Positions 23,868-32,404 of a stretch of 64,000 nucleotides of DNA are shown here, in pieces. Below the pieces are notes generated by a model, which was not told the origin of the DNA, did no database searches, and was given only the letters and a program-made list of their open reading frames with translations. The stretch is from Planococcus koreensis (GTDB lineage Bacteria; Bacillota; Bacilli; Bacillales_A; Planococcaceae): contig NZ_RQII01000042.1 of assembly GCF_004761975.1 (NCBI RefSeq), forward strand, positions 58,321-122,320, read 5' to 3'. Within the stretch, counting starts at the first letter, position 1; each line of letters begins with the position of its first letter. The position numbers and the translations under genes were made by a program.

Positions 23868-24977
23868 TTATGCCTGTTTGGCCAATAAGCCATTCAATAC
23901 TTCAATGAAGAATTCGTTTTCTTCCGGCGTGCCGACCGAAACGCGGATAAATTCCGGCAAGCCCCATGTTTTGCCGTAGCGGACAATGACGCCTTGCGCC
24001 ATGAGGGCTTTATAGATTTCCTCGCCGTTCGGGCCGACTTCCACCAAAACGAAGTTCGCTTCGCTTTCCGTATACTTCAAACCCAGTTCTTTAAACGTTT
24101 TATAGAAGAGCTCGCGCCCTGCTTTATTGGCTTCACGAGATGCTTTTACGTGTTCCGTATCCGTGATTGCAGCTGTAGCGGCTGTTTGCGCTAATGCATT
24201 GACGTTAAATGGCTCTTTCACTTTCAGCACCGATTGGATGATTTCTTCCGGTGCGATGCCGAAGCCCACGCGCAGTCCCGCAATGCCGTAAATTTTCGAG
24301 AACGTCTGCAGCACGATGACCGGGTATCCGGCTTTGGCGAATTCAACACCTTCTGTGTATTCCGGCACATCAGCGAAGTGGCTGTAAGCCCCGTCAATAA
24401 CAACCAGGATATCATTCACCGAGTTGAGCACTTTTTCGATATCCGCTTTGGCCATGATTGTGCCCGTCGGATTGTTCGGCGTACAGATATAAATGATTTT
24501 GGTTTTATTCGTAACAGCAGCTAAAATGGCATCCACGTCAAACTCAAAGTTCTCTGCGAATGGCACCGGCACCACTTTTGCCCCCATGATGTGCGCCCCA
24601 AAATCGTACTCACTGAATGAAGGCGACGGCACGATGATTTCGTCCCCTTGTTCCAAAAACGCTTCCGAAACGAGCGTGATCAATTCGTCTGCACCGTTTG
24701 TCGGAATGATTTGCGACGTTGTTACACCGTATTGTTCGGCAATGGCTGTTTTTAAAGCCGTCGCATCAGCATCGGGGTAACGGTTCAATTCCGACAAGCT
24801 CTTTTTGATCGCTTCTACTGCCTTCGGAGAAGGGCCAAGCGGATTTTCATTTGATGCCAATTTAATGACGCGGTCCAAGCCCAATTCTTTCTGTACTTCC
24901 CAAATTGGTTTGCCCGGCGAATAAGGCTGGATTGTATCCAAAGTTTTACGCGGTAAGATGTTTTTTCTGATTTCCAT
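23868..24977 (-). CDS. hisC: Histidinol-phosphate aminotransferase
   Basis: A 369-residue PLP enzyme of fold type I. NENPLGPSPKA near residue 44 contacts substrate, TPNNPTGT and DGAYSHF bind the cofactor ring, and the Schiff-base lysine lies in QTFSKIYGIAGLRVGFG. It transaminates imidazole-acetol phosphate with glutamate; many Firmicute HisC proteins also serve in tyrosine and phenylalanine synthesis. It is not within a his operon here, which fits such a dual role. GGGAGG precedes the ATG at 24977. Single gene with its own terminator. Confidence 0.92.
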   Translation of the reverse strand: MEIRKNILPRKTLDTIQPYSPGKPIWEVQKELGLDRVIKLASNENPLGPSPKAVEAIKKSLSELNRYPDADATALKTAIAEQYGVTTSQIIPTNGADELITLVSEAFLEQGDEIIVPSPSFSEYDFGAHIMGAKVVPVPFAENFEFDVDAILAAVTNKTKIIYICTPNNPTGTIMAKADIEKVLNSVNDILVVIDGAYSHFADVPEYTEGVEFAKAGYPVIVLQTFSKIYGIAGLRVGFGIAPEEIIQSVLKVKEPFNVNALAQTAATAAITDTEHVKASREANKAGRELFYKTFKELGLKYTESEANFVLVEVGPNGEEIYKALMAQGVIVRYGKTWGLPEFIRVSVGTPEENEFFIEVLNGLLAKQA

Positions 24978-25094
24978 ATGAGCGCCTCCCGATGATGGTT
25001 TCCATTGTTTGAATGTTTATTTAAATACAATTATAACTATACCAGTCATTGGGCTTTTGCGGCACCTGAAATTACTTCCATGCCATTCAAGAAG

Positions 25095-25979
25095 CTACGG
25101 CAGCACTTGCCTGCGAGGGCGCTTATTGACTAAGTAGATGCTGAGAATGATTAAACATAGCCCCACTGCGAGTGTATTGGTAACTTCTTCATCCATAAAT
25201 ACAGCACCAGCCAGGACGGCAATAAGCGGCACCAAAAATGTGAAGGCCGCCACCTTGCTGGCCTCTCCATTATTCATCAAGTGAAAATAGATGACAAAGG
25301 CAATCGGCACACCCAATGTCGCACCGAACCCGAGGCCGATGAAATAAGGCAGGTTCCACATGATTTCCGAACCATCCTCAAAAAAGCTTCCTATAGCGAG
25401 CAGCACTGCACCGCCAATCAGAAATTGCATGGACACCATCCACATCGAATCAACCCGTGTGCCCACCTTTTTCACATAGATGACGCCGAGCGCCCAACTG
25501 AGCGCCGCCGCCAGCGCCATGATGATGCCGATCATTGATATAGCGCCAGTTAAGCTGTCCGCGCTAATTGCCAATATGCCGAAAAAGCCGACCAGAAGTC
25601 CAGAAAATTTCAAGATGGTCATGTTTTCCCCCAGCCAGAGCCAAGCAAAAATACCGATCAGGACTGGCTGGCAGTAGACCACGACCGAAAACAGTCCTCC
25701 CGGCAAGTATTCCAGCCCTGCGGTTTGCAATCCGTAGAAGAGCACCGCATTGAACAAAGCGGAAATGCAATAGGCCGGCCAATTTTCCCGCCACTTAATG
25801 CGTTTCCATGCAGGCAGCAAGACAATAGCCAAAAGCAGTCCGCCTAAAAACGAGCGTGCTCCAGCAAATAAAATCGGTGGGGTGTAGTCGAGCGCCATTT
25901 TGTAGATCGACCAGCTGACACCCCAAATGAGCACCAGAAAAACCAATAAAAAGGTGGCGCGGTTGAAATATCTGCTCAC
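25095..25979 (-). CDS. EamA/DMT-family transporter
   Basis: About 294 residues with ten hydrophobic helices in two EamA repeats of five. The first begins LLVFLVLIWGVSWSIYKMAL and the second near IGIIMALAAALSWALGVIYVKKVG. Members export amino acids, metabolites or nucleoside compounds; substrate not predictable. A GTG start at 25979 is preferred, 7 bases after TTGGAGA; a TTG at 25997 has no site. It lies upstream of hisC on the same strand with a 117-bp gap. Confidence 0.85.
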   Translation of the reverse strand: MSRYFNRATFLLVFLVLIWGVSWSIYKMALDYTPPILFAGARSFLGGLLLAIVLLPAWKRIKWRENWPAYCISALFNAVLFYGLQTAGLEYLPGGLFSVVVYCQPVLIGIFAWLWLGENMTILKFSGLLVGFFGILAISADSLTGAISMIGIIMALAAALSWALGVIYVKKVGTRVDSMWMVSMQFLIGGAVLLAIGSFFEDGSEIMWNLPYFIGLGFGATLGVPIAFVIYFHLMNNGEASKVAAFTFLVPLIAVLAGAVFMDEEVTNTLAVGLCLIILSIYLVNKRPRRQVLP

Positions 25980-26126
25980 TTCACTATCTCCAATCAACTG
26001 ATTTCTAACGCTGTTTCCATTATACAGAATGTGCCGTCCCTCTTGGCGGCAATGCCGAACTATTTGTAACCTGCTGTGAAATATGGTTAACTGTAACGAG
26101 ACAAAGTGAAGAGGAGTTTTTCCTAT

Positions 26127-26855
26127 ATGATCAAGAAAATGAAATTCGTATTTGCGCCCCTGCTGCTAGCAGCCGTGCTTGGCGCATGTTCAGATAATGA
26201 AGAAGCTGCACCGAAAGAAGATACAGCAAAAGCATCAGAAGAGCAGGCAGCTGCGGGAGAAGAGACAAAGCTTGACCTGCCAGCAGAAGAAGATGTTGTG
26301 GTTGTGGTCAACGACGAAGAAGTGTTGGGCAATGTCTATAATAGCGTGGCGCGCCAGCTAGAAACTTCAATGGCGACGCAAGGCACTGACGTGAAAGAAG
26401 AAGAAAATGCCAAAATGGTGAAAGATCAAGCCATCGATGTCATTGTCGGCAATAAACTGATTTTGCAGGATGCTGCAGATAAAGGGCATAAAGCAGATGA
26501 TGCCGTAGTCAAAGAACGCCTTGAAGAGCTTAAGGGACAATTTGAAAGCGAAGACGCCATGAATGAGGCACTTAAAGAAAGCGGCTATTCGATGGAAGAT
26601 ATCGAACAACAGCTCAGCGAACAGATTACGTATGAAGCATATGTTGCCGAAGAATTGAAAACTGAAGAAATCACGGATGAGGAATTGAAAGCGGCCTACG
26701 ACCAATTCAAATCGACATCAGAACAGGAAGCTCCGCCTTTCGAAGAAATGGAGCCAATGATTCGCCAGTCGCTTGAACAGGAAAAATCTCAGGAAGCTGT
26801 TGCTAAACGCATTGATGAATTGAAAAAAGATGCAAAAATTGATGTGAAAATCTAA
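26127..26855 (+). CDS. SurA-N-like lipoprotein lacking a PPIase domain
   Basis: About 242 residues. The signal sequence ends in the lipobox LGAC, so the protein is probably anchored on the outer face of the membrane. An acidic linker follows, then a helical chaperone-like region: VVVVVNDEEVLGNVYNSVARQ and AIDVIVGNKLILQDAADKG are like the N-terminal part of SurA/PrsA. The parvulin domain of PrsA is absent and the C-terminus ends with helices (RIDELKKDAKIDVKI). It may hold or guide exported proteins without isomerase activity. The ATG at 26127 follows GAGGAG; the GTG at 26106 precedes that site. Single gene. Confidence 0.85.
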   Translation: MIKKMKFVFAPLLLAAVLGACSDNEEAAPKEDTAKASEEQAAAGEETKLDLPAEEDVVVVVNDEEVLGNVYNSVARQLETSMATQGTDVKEEENAKMVKDQAIDVIVGNKLILQDAADKGHKADDAVVKERLEELKGQFESEDAMNEALKESGYSMEDIEQQLSEQITYEAYVAEELKTEEITDEELKAAYDQFKSTSEQEAPPFEEMEPMIRQSLEQEKSQEAVAKRIDELKKDAKIDVKI

Positions 26856-26861
26856 TGATCA

Positions 26862-26890
26862 AGCCCCCCGGCCAAATTGGCCGGGGGGCT
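26862..26890. terminator. Bidirectional terminator
   Basis: AGCCCCCCGGCC/GGCCGGGGGGCT stem of at least 12 bp followed by TTTT. Confidence 0.88.
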
Positions 26891-26903
26891 TTTCATTGTG
26901 TTT

Positions 26904-27182
26904 TTATAGTTTTTCTTGGCAGAACGCAAGAACTTCTTGCTCTTCGTCTTCTTCAAGAGCGAATTCCAAAATTTCTTTGGAAAGTTTATCCACAAAATTA
27001 TAATGTGCAATACGCGCGCCATTGTCGTCAACCGCTAAGATTACACGCAGCTCAAGGCCGCCAGCCGTATACAGTTCGTCGTCTTCATCCACTTCAACAT
27101 CTACCAAAAATTCATACCGGTTTCCCACCATAATGCCGGTCGGATCTTGTATTGCATGAAAACTAAAATTTGAAAATTCCAT
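26904..27182 (-). CDS. Small acidic protein, DUF6509-like
   Basis: A 92-residue acidic protein. IMVGNRYEFLVDVEVDEDDELYTAGGLELRVILAVD matches my memory of DUF6509 proteins of Bacillales; this is recognition, not a search. No signal peptide or membrane helix. The start at ATG 27182 follows GGAGGTG; the frame is open five codons further. Single gene between a terminator and the divergent SDR gene. Function unknown. Confidence 0.7.
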   Translation of the reverse strand: MEFSNFSFHAIQDPTGIMVGNRYEFLVDVEVDEDDELYTAGGLELRVILAVDDNGARIAHYNFVDKLSKEILEFALEEDEEQEVLAFCQEKL

Positions 27183-27352
27183 TCTAAACACCTCCATTTC
27201 CTTATTTTAGCCTGTCTGCAGTTTTTTGGATAGCATAAGCCGAAAAAACGGGATGCCGCTTTTCACCATTCCCTCACAAAATGTCCGTTTACCTTAAGTT
27301 CTCAAGGGAATACTCATAAAAGACATAGTTTACAGAAGGAGTGGAAATAAAC

Positions 27353-28000
27353 ATGAAAGTATTGGTAATTGGAGCAAATGGCCAAGTAGGCCGCCACATT
27401 GTAAAAGAATTATCTGATTCTTCGCATGACGCCATTGCGCTTGTCCGAAAAGAAGAGCAAGCTGCGCATCTTAAAGAACTGGGAGCTGCGGATGTAGTCA
27501 TCGGCGACCTGGAAAAAGATTTCAGCTCGGCATTCGACAACGCGGACGCAGTCATTTTTGCAGCAGGGTCCGGCCCTTCGACAGGTGCGGATAAAACCCT
27601 CACAATCGATTTATGGGGCGCTGCCAAAGCAGCAAAATACGCAGAAGATAAAGGCGTGAAGCGCTTTGTTCAGCTCGGCTCAATGGGTTCGGCAGATCCG
27701 GATTCAGGCGGCGAGGAAATGAAGCCCTATCTGGTGGCTAAACGCACCGCAGACGACCTTCTTCAGGCAACCAGCCTGGATTACACGATCGTCCGCCCAG
27801 GCGCGTTATCCGATGAAAATAAAACAGCGCACATTGAAGTGTCCGCTGACGGATTCACGTCAATCGGCGATCGCTCGATTCCGCGTGCCGACGTCGCGCA
27901 CATCCTTGTGGAAGTACTGGATCGCCCAAACACCTACCGCAAAACATTTGAAGTGCTCCAAGGCAGCAACGAAGCTGGCGCAGAACTCGATTCCCTCTAA
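27353..28000 (+). CDS. NAD(P)-dependent SDR-type protein, YhfK-like
   Basis: About 215 residues. VLVIGANGQVGRHIVKEL is an atypical-SDR Rossmann loop, DAVIFAAGSGP follows the fourth strand, and a Tyr-Lys pair occurs in MKPYLVAKRTAD. DYTIVRPGALSDE is characteristic of the NAD(P)-binding NmrA/YhfK group. Substrate is unknown; some relatives only bind cofactor. ATG 27353 has AAGGAG upstream. It forms a plus-strand pair with the following GIY-YIG protein but with a 93-bp gap. Confidence 0.88.
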   Translation: MKVLVIGANGQVGRHIVKELSDSSHDAIALVRKEEQAAHLKELGAADVVIGDLEKDFSSAFDNADAVIFAAGSGPSTGADKTLTIDLWGAAKAAKYAEDKGVKRFVQLGSMGSADPDSGGEEMKPYLVAKRTADDLLQATSLDYTIVRPGALSDENKTAHIEVSADGFTSIGDRSIPRADVAHILVEVLDRPNTYRKTFEVLQGSNEAGAELDSL

Positions 28001-28093
28001 ACATCAGCCGGCACAGGCGCAGAAAACAGCCAATGGATTTCTGCGCCTTTTTGTGGTATTATAGGCATTACGATAATAGAGGACGTGATAAAT

Positions 28094-28474
28094 ATGATTA
28101 ATATTCAACCACCAAAAGCGGATGTGACAATCACACAACGCAAACAGGAAATCATCGGCGACGAGGCTGTCGTCAAACCGCTTTACGGGTTTATCGACCT
28201 GCATGAGATTCCGCGCGACAAAGGCGGCATCATCCAGTTCTTTAACCACAGCGGCGATTTATTGTTTGTCGGCAAAGCCCGCAAACTTCGCCAACGTGTT
28301 AAAAAGCATTTTGAAGACAGCGTGTCACCATTGAAAAACCATCGCGATGAAGTTTACCGCATCACGGTATCCATCGTTGAAGACCCAATGGAGCGCGACA
28401 TCTACGAAACATATTTGATCAACACGCAAAAAGCGAAATACAACGTTGATAAAGTGTTTTATCAAGAACAATAG
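28094..28474 (+). CDS. Stand-alone GIY-YIG nuclease domain, UvrC-N-like
   Basis: About 126 residues. GGIIQFFN and LLFVGKARKLRQRVKKHF correspond to the GIY and YIG strands and the following Arg-rich helix of the UvrC N-terminal domain; ERDIYETYLINTQKAKYNVDK is the Glu-bearing helix and tail. It lacks the UvrB-binding, RNase H and HhH parts of UvrC, so it is a free-standing 3'-incision-like nuclease, similar in idea to Cho or UvrC-like proteins of Bacillus. Role in repair is inferred. The ATG at 28094 follows GAGGAC. A strong terminator follows. Confidence 0.78.
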   Translation: MINIQPPKADVTITQRKQEIIGDEAVVKPLYGFIDLHEIPRDKGGIIQFFNHSGDLLFVGKARKLRQRVKKHFEDSVSPLKNHRDEVYRITVSIVEDPMERDIYETYLINTQKAKYNVDKVFYQEQ

Positions 28475-28482
28475 CCTGTTTC

Positions 28483-28513
28483 AAACCCCAGCATCGATTT
28501 GATGCTGGGGTTT
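28483..28513 (+). terminator. Terminator of the GIY-YIG gene
   Basis: Perfect 13-bp stem AAACCCCAGCATC/GATGCTGGGGTTT followed by a long T run. Confidence 0.92.
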
Positions 28514-28538
28514 GTTTTTTTTATAGGCCAAACCTTTT

Positions 28539-28961
28539 TCAGTCCGCCAGCCGCTTCTCGAAATAATGCTGGCTGTGCCCTTCCGGATGGTCATGCAGCA
28601 CACCGAACTCCCGGAATCCTTGTTTTATATAGAATTCAGGCGCCTGAAAACTGAACGTATCGACTACCAATAGCCGGTACTGGCGCTCACGGGAATATTG
28701 CTCGATTGCCCGCATCAATTGTTCGGCAATCCGCTGGCCGCGGCATTGCGGGTCCACCCACAAGAAATCGATGTGCATATGGCCCCAATACGCCGTCCCC
28801 GTGACGCCTCCCAGGATCTCACCCCCGCTTCCGCGGACAACAAACCCGATTGGCCCGCCAAGTGCACGCGCATTTTCGCCCAGCTTCTGCATATTATGCT
28901 CAATTACTTTCGAGCGGATAAAGTCCCGTTCCTCTTGCCCATTCGACTGGATGATTTCCAT
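28539..28961 (-). CDS. GNAT-family N-acetyltransferase
   Basis: A 140-residue GNAT fold. HIDFLWVDPQCRGQRIAEQLMRAIEQYS contains the acetyl-CoA pyrophosphate loop (QCRGQRIA), and LLVVDTFSFQAPEFYIKQGFREFGVL is the C-terminal motif B. The acceptor is unknown. ATG 28961 with AGGGGG upstream is preferred to the TTG at 28967. Single gene, convergent with the GIY-YIG gene. Confidence 0.9.
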   Translation of the reverse strand: MEIIQSNGQEERDFIRSKVIEHNMQKLGENARALGGPIGFVVRGSGGEILGGVTGTAYWGHMHIDFLWVDPQCRGQRIAEQLMRAIEQYSRERQYRLLVVDTFSFQAPEFYIKQGFREFGVLHDHPEGHSQHYFEKRLAD

Positions 28962-29082
28962 TTTCAATTCCCCCTGAAAGCCGTTTATAGATTCCCTTCC
29001 ATTATATCGCTGATTAATGTTTTAAGCTTTATTTCATTAGGGAATGGTAACTTATCAAAGAGCTTTTTGGGAGGAACCCGTT

Positions 29083-29937
29083 ATGTCATCTCATGCAAAA
29101 GAAACCCCTTCTGCCTGGTGCAGAAGCGAATATGATCCGCTGCGCCTCGTGCTGCTTTGCCCGCCTAAATACATGGAAATCAAGGAAATCATCAACGATG
29201 TTCAAAAGCGCTACCAGCAGGAGAACATAGATGTCGCAACAGCGATGCTCCAGCACCGCCAGTTTGTTGCGGCGCTGCAGAAAAATGGAGTGGAAACTGT
29301 GATGCTCGAGCCTTCCGACCATTTTCCCGAACAAGTTTTCACACGCGACATCGGGTTTACGATAGAAGATACTGTGTTCATCGGCGACATGGCCGCGTCT
29401 ATCCGCCAAGGCGAAGAAGAAGAATTGCAGAAATGGCTGGCCAAGCGCCAGATCCGTTTCCAATCTCTCGGCAGCCACCGGGTAGAAGGCGGCGATGTTC
29501 TCATCGACCAAGATACGATTTTTGTCGGCATCAGCAGCCGCACGTCAGAAAAGACGATTCAGGAGCTTGAACAAAAGCTTCCTTCGTTCCAAGTCATTCC
29601 TGTCCATTTCGACGAACGTTATTTGCATTTGGATTGTGTCTTCAATATCTTGTCGCCGACTGAGGCGTTGATTTTTCCGGAAGCGCTGAGCAGCGAGACC
29701 GTTTCCATGCTTGCCGAACGATACACCTTGATCCCTGTCAACCGCGAAGAACAATTTGCGCTTGGCACGAATGTTTTGTCGATTGGCAGCCGGCGTGTTT
29801 TCAGCCAGCCGCAGAACCGCGAAGTAAACGCCCAATTGCGGCAGCACGGCTTCCACGTTATCGAAAATGATTTTTCCGAAATCATCAAATCTGGCGGTGC
29901 GTTTCGCTGCTGTACCATGCCTGTCATCCGAAAATAA
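29083..29937 (+). CDS. Dimethylarginine dimethylaminohydrolase / amidinotransferase-family protein (YkgA-like)
   Basis: About 284 residues of the pentein fold. FTRDIGFTIEDTVFIG, RVEGGDVLIDQ, the catalytic His in YLHLDCVFN and the nucleophilic Cys in GGAFRCCTMPV are all present. The family cleaves guanidino groups, for instance N-dimethylarginine to citrulline; bacterial YkgA substrates are not settled. ATG 29083 follows GGGAGG; the frame extends 13 codons upstream without a site. Single gene ended by a bidirectional terminator shared with trpG. Confidence 0.88.
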   Translation: MSSHAKETPSAWCRSEYDPLRLVLLCPPKYMEIKEIINDVQKRYQQENIDVATAMLQHRQFVAALQKNGVETVMLEPSDHFPEQVFTRDIGFTIEDTVFIGDMAASIRQGEEEELQKWLAKRQIRFQSLGSHRVEGGDVLIDQDTIFVGISSRTSEKTIQELEQKLPSFQVIPVHFDERYLHLDCVFNILSPTEALIFPEALSSETVSMLAERYTLIPVNREEQFALGTNVLSIGSRRVFSQPQNREVNAQLRQHGFHVIENDFSEIIKSGGAFRCCTMPVIRK

Positions 29938-29940
29938 ATA

Positions 29941-29977
29941 AAAGGTGATCCGGGAAGAAAATTCCCGGATCGCCTTT
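29941..29977. terminator. Bidirectional terminator
   Basis: A 16-bp stem with one mismatch (29941-29956 with 29962-29977) flanked by A and T runs, between two convergent units. Confidence 0.9.
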
Positions 29978-29982
29978 TTGTT

Positions 29983-30573
29983 TTATTGGATAGCGGTTTT
30001 TTCTGCAATCTTTGCCAAAAACGCTTTTACTAAGTCTGCACCAGCTGGTGTGCCGATTGACTCCGGATGAAATTGAAATCCGTAAACCGGATGGCTCCTA
30101 TGCTTGATGGCCATGATACAGCCATCATCAAGCGCGGCTGCTTGGACCTCGAGGCAGTCCGGCACTGTCTCTGCCTGCAAAGCCAGCGAATGATAGCGCA
30201 TCACAGGGAGAGGCTCCGGAAGACCGCTGAAGAGGCCTCTTCCGTTATGTTCAATGTCGGACACTTTTCCGTGCCTGATTGCTGGAGCCTCAGCGACTTC
30301 CCCGCCAAAAGCGGCTCCGATCAGCTGATGCCCCAGGCATACTCCGAGAATCGGAATCGATTTATAGGCTTCCCGGATAAGCTGGATCGATTCCGGCAGT
30401 GCGTCCGGGTGTCCCGGCCCAGGTGACAAGATAATCGCGTCCGGTTGTTTGGCGATGATTTCTTCGGTGCTGAGCACGCCGTAGCGTATAACCTCGACCG
30501 CTTGGCCCGCTTCAGCGACCGCCTGGTAAATGTTATAGGTAAATGAGTCAAAATGATCGATCAACAGAATCAT
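29983..30573 (-). CDS. trpG: Anthranilate synthase component II (glutamine amidotransferase)
   Basis: A 196-residue class I amidotransferase supplying ammonia to TrpE. The oxyanion segment LSPGPGHP, nucleophile Cys in GVCLGHQLIG (about residue 79) and the His-Glu pair in GFQFHPESIGT are intact. In Bacillus one such subunit (PabA) serves both tryptophan and folate; here coupling to trpE by an ATGA overlap shows at least the tryptophan role. No pabB or pabC is adjacent. It is the last gene of the T-box-controlled trpE-trpG transcript. Confidence 0.93.
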   Translation of the reverse strand: MILLIDHFDSFTYNIYQAVAEAGQAVEVIRYGVLSTEEIIAKQPDAIILSPGPGHPDALPESIQLIREAYKSIPILGVCLGHQLIGAAFGGEVAEAPAIRHGKVSDIEHNGRGLFSGLPEPLPVMRYHSLALQAETVPDCLEVQAAALDDGCIMAIKHRSHPVYGFQFHPESIGTPAGADLVKAFLAKIAEKTAIQ

Positions 30574-31910
30574 CCGAACACCTCCGTCAAGGATCGCGCT
30601 TTATGAAGCGTTTCTTCGTATTCCGATTGCGGATCGGAATCATGGACAATGCCGGCGCCCGCCTGGACATGGACGTTTTCATCCTTGACGACGAATGTGC
30701 GGATTGCGAGCGCGACATCCAAATTTCCGTTGAAGCCGATGTAGCCGACCGCTCCGCCGTAAACGCCTCTGCGTTCCTTTTCAAATTGCTGGATCAATTG
30801 CATCGCCCGGACTTTCGGAGCTCCCGATACCGTGCCCGCAGGCAGGCAGGAGACGAGTGCATCAAGCGGATGCATTGCGTTGTTCAGCTCCCCGGTGACT
30901 TCTGAAACAAGGTGCATGACGTGCTGATATCGCTCAATTGCCATGTATTTCGGAATCTTCACCGAGCCGACTGCCGCCACTTTGCCCACATCATTGCGGC
31001 TGAGGTCGACAAGCATCCGGTGCTCTGCCTGCTCTTTTTCGTCATTGGCCAGCTCGTCAGCAAGCGCTGCGTCTTCCACTTCCGTACGGCCGCGTTTGCG
31101 CGTCCCTGCAATCGGGTTCGTAATCATATGGCCGCCTCGGACCGTCAGCAAGCTTTCCGGCGAGGCACCGACGACTGCATAGCCGTCGAAATCAATAAAG
31201 AATTGGTAAGGAGACGGGTTCTGCTTGCGCAGCTTGCGGTATAGCTGGAAGGCATTTCCCGCATACGCCGCAGACAAGCGCTGCGACAGCACCACTTGAA
31301 AGATATCCCCTTTGCGGATATGCATCTTCGCCTGCTCTACCTGCTTACGAAATGCTTCGGCACTAATTTTCGAACTGAAAGCCAACGGCGGCTGATGCAT
31401 TTCCGCTTCTTCCGTTTCCGGCTCGCGCAGCTGCGCTTCAATCTCTTCGACTTTACCTTCAAATGAAATGATCGTGGCATCATGCTTTACATGGTCGAAA
31501 ACGATGATCGTTTCATAAAGCTGGAGATGGATATCGGGCATCTGCAAGCTATTCTCGACAGCCGCCTCGACCGGTTCGTAGACGCCGATTGCGTCGTAGC
31601 CGATATAGCCGAGCGCGCCTCCCGTAAACGGCAGCCCCTCGACAGCGGCTTCCCGCACCGGCATCAGGCTTTTCAACAGTTCCAGCGGCTTCCCGGCGTG
31701 CAAGGTTTCCTTGCCAGACCTGAAATCTACTTCCCTCAATGTCTCCCCTTCCCCAATATAAGCTTTGGAAGGGTTTGCCCCAATAAATGAATATCGGCCT
31801 GTAGCCGTTGTTTTCAGCGAACTTTCCAGCAGGCATTTGCGCGGCCCTTCTAAACGGTTGAACACCGCAATCGGCGTCAATGAATCTCCTTCGATCTTTT
31901 TCATTTTCAT
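30570..31910 (-). CDS. trpE: Anthranilate synthase component I
   Basis: A 446-residue chorismate-using enzyme that makes anthranilate with TrpG. The N-terminal LLESS is the tryptophan feedback site; the chorismate-binding domain covers the C-terminal half, with NPIAGTRKRGRTEVED, DLSRNDVGKVA, CLPAGTVSGAPKVRAM and AGAGIVHDSDPQSEYEET. It is first in an operon of only two trp genes; trpD, C, F, B and A are not downstream. A Trp-type T-box leader precedes it. ATG 31910 lies 10 bases after GAGGAG. Confidence 0.95.
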   Translation of the reverse strand: MKMKKIEGDSLTPIAVFNRLEGPRKCLLESSLKTTATGRYSFIGANPSKAYIGEGETLREVDFRSGKETLHAGKPLELLKSLMPVREAAVEGLPFTGGALGYIGYDAIGVYEPVEAAVENSLQMPDIHLQLYETIIVFDHVKHDATIISFEGKVEEIEAQLREPETEEAEMHQPPLAFSSKISAEAFRKQVEQAKMHIRKGDIFQVVLSQRLSAAYAGNAFQLYRKLRKQNPSPYQFFIDFDGYAVVGASPESLLTVRGGHMITNPIAGTRKRGRTEVEDAALADELANDEKEQAEHRMLVDLSRNDVGKVAAVGSVKIPKYMAIERYQHVMHLVSEVTGELNNAMHPLDALVSCLPAGTVSGAPKVRAMQLIQQFEKERRGVYGGAVGYIGFNGNLDVALAIRTFVVKDENVHVQAGAGIVHDSDPQSEYEETLHKARSLTEVFG

Positions 31911-31954
31911 CTCTGCTCATCTCCTCTGCTTGTCAATCTTCTTCGCGGCTAAAA

Positions 31955-32270
31955 CAAAAAAGCCCTCAGCAAGGGATATCCCTTCTGAGGGCGGATTAAC
32001 CGCGGTGCCACCTCATGTCAAAGCTGAACCAGCTTTTCCTCTGCCCCCAGTAACGCGGGGGAAACGGGCCTCCCTACTCCAACTTCAAGGGGCCACTCAT
32101 AAGTCCATTCACATGCGCGCCCCGCCAGTTTCCACCTGACACTGGCTCTCTTTGAGAGGCTTTCACATGCTACTCTTCTTATTCGGCGATTTACTCAACT
32201 ATGCTCAACTCAGCTGTACTCCGGCGATGCCGCTTCCGGCACCTTCTGCCTTAATCCGTACAAAAAGGTT
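31955..32270 (-). ncRNA. T-box leader (tryptophan) upstream of trpE
   Basis: On the minus strand the T-box core GGTGGCACCGCGG spans 32012-32000. It is followed by a terminator (stem 31961-31991, CCCTCAG..AAGGG arms, then a T-rich tract). The competing antiterminator includes the T-box. Stem I lies upstream; its distal loop part reads AATGGAC with TGG at 32107-32105 as the likely specifier codon, matching tryptophan. Uncharged tRNA-Trp would stabilise the antiterminator and allow trpEG transcription. The specifier position is my reading of an unfolded sequence. Confidence 0.88.
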
Positions 32271-32276
32271 GACCTC

Positions 32277-32305
32277 ATCTTATGAAATCCAGCCGCTTTT
32301 GTCAA
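32277..32305 (-). promoter_or_regulatory. Promoter of the T-box-trpEG transcript
   Basis: Minus strand TTGACA (32305-32300), a 17-bp spacer and TAAGAT (32282-32277): a strong sigma-A promoter. Confidence 0.82.
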
Positions 32306-32404
32306 CTGAAAGCAAAATAATATGATAATTCTGTTTCTGCAAGCCGTTTTAAGGTAATCTAATAATAAGCGAGTCCATTAACTAAATGAGGGGGCAACAA
32401 GAAG

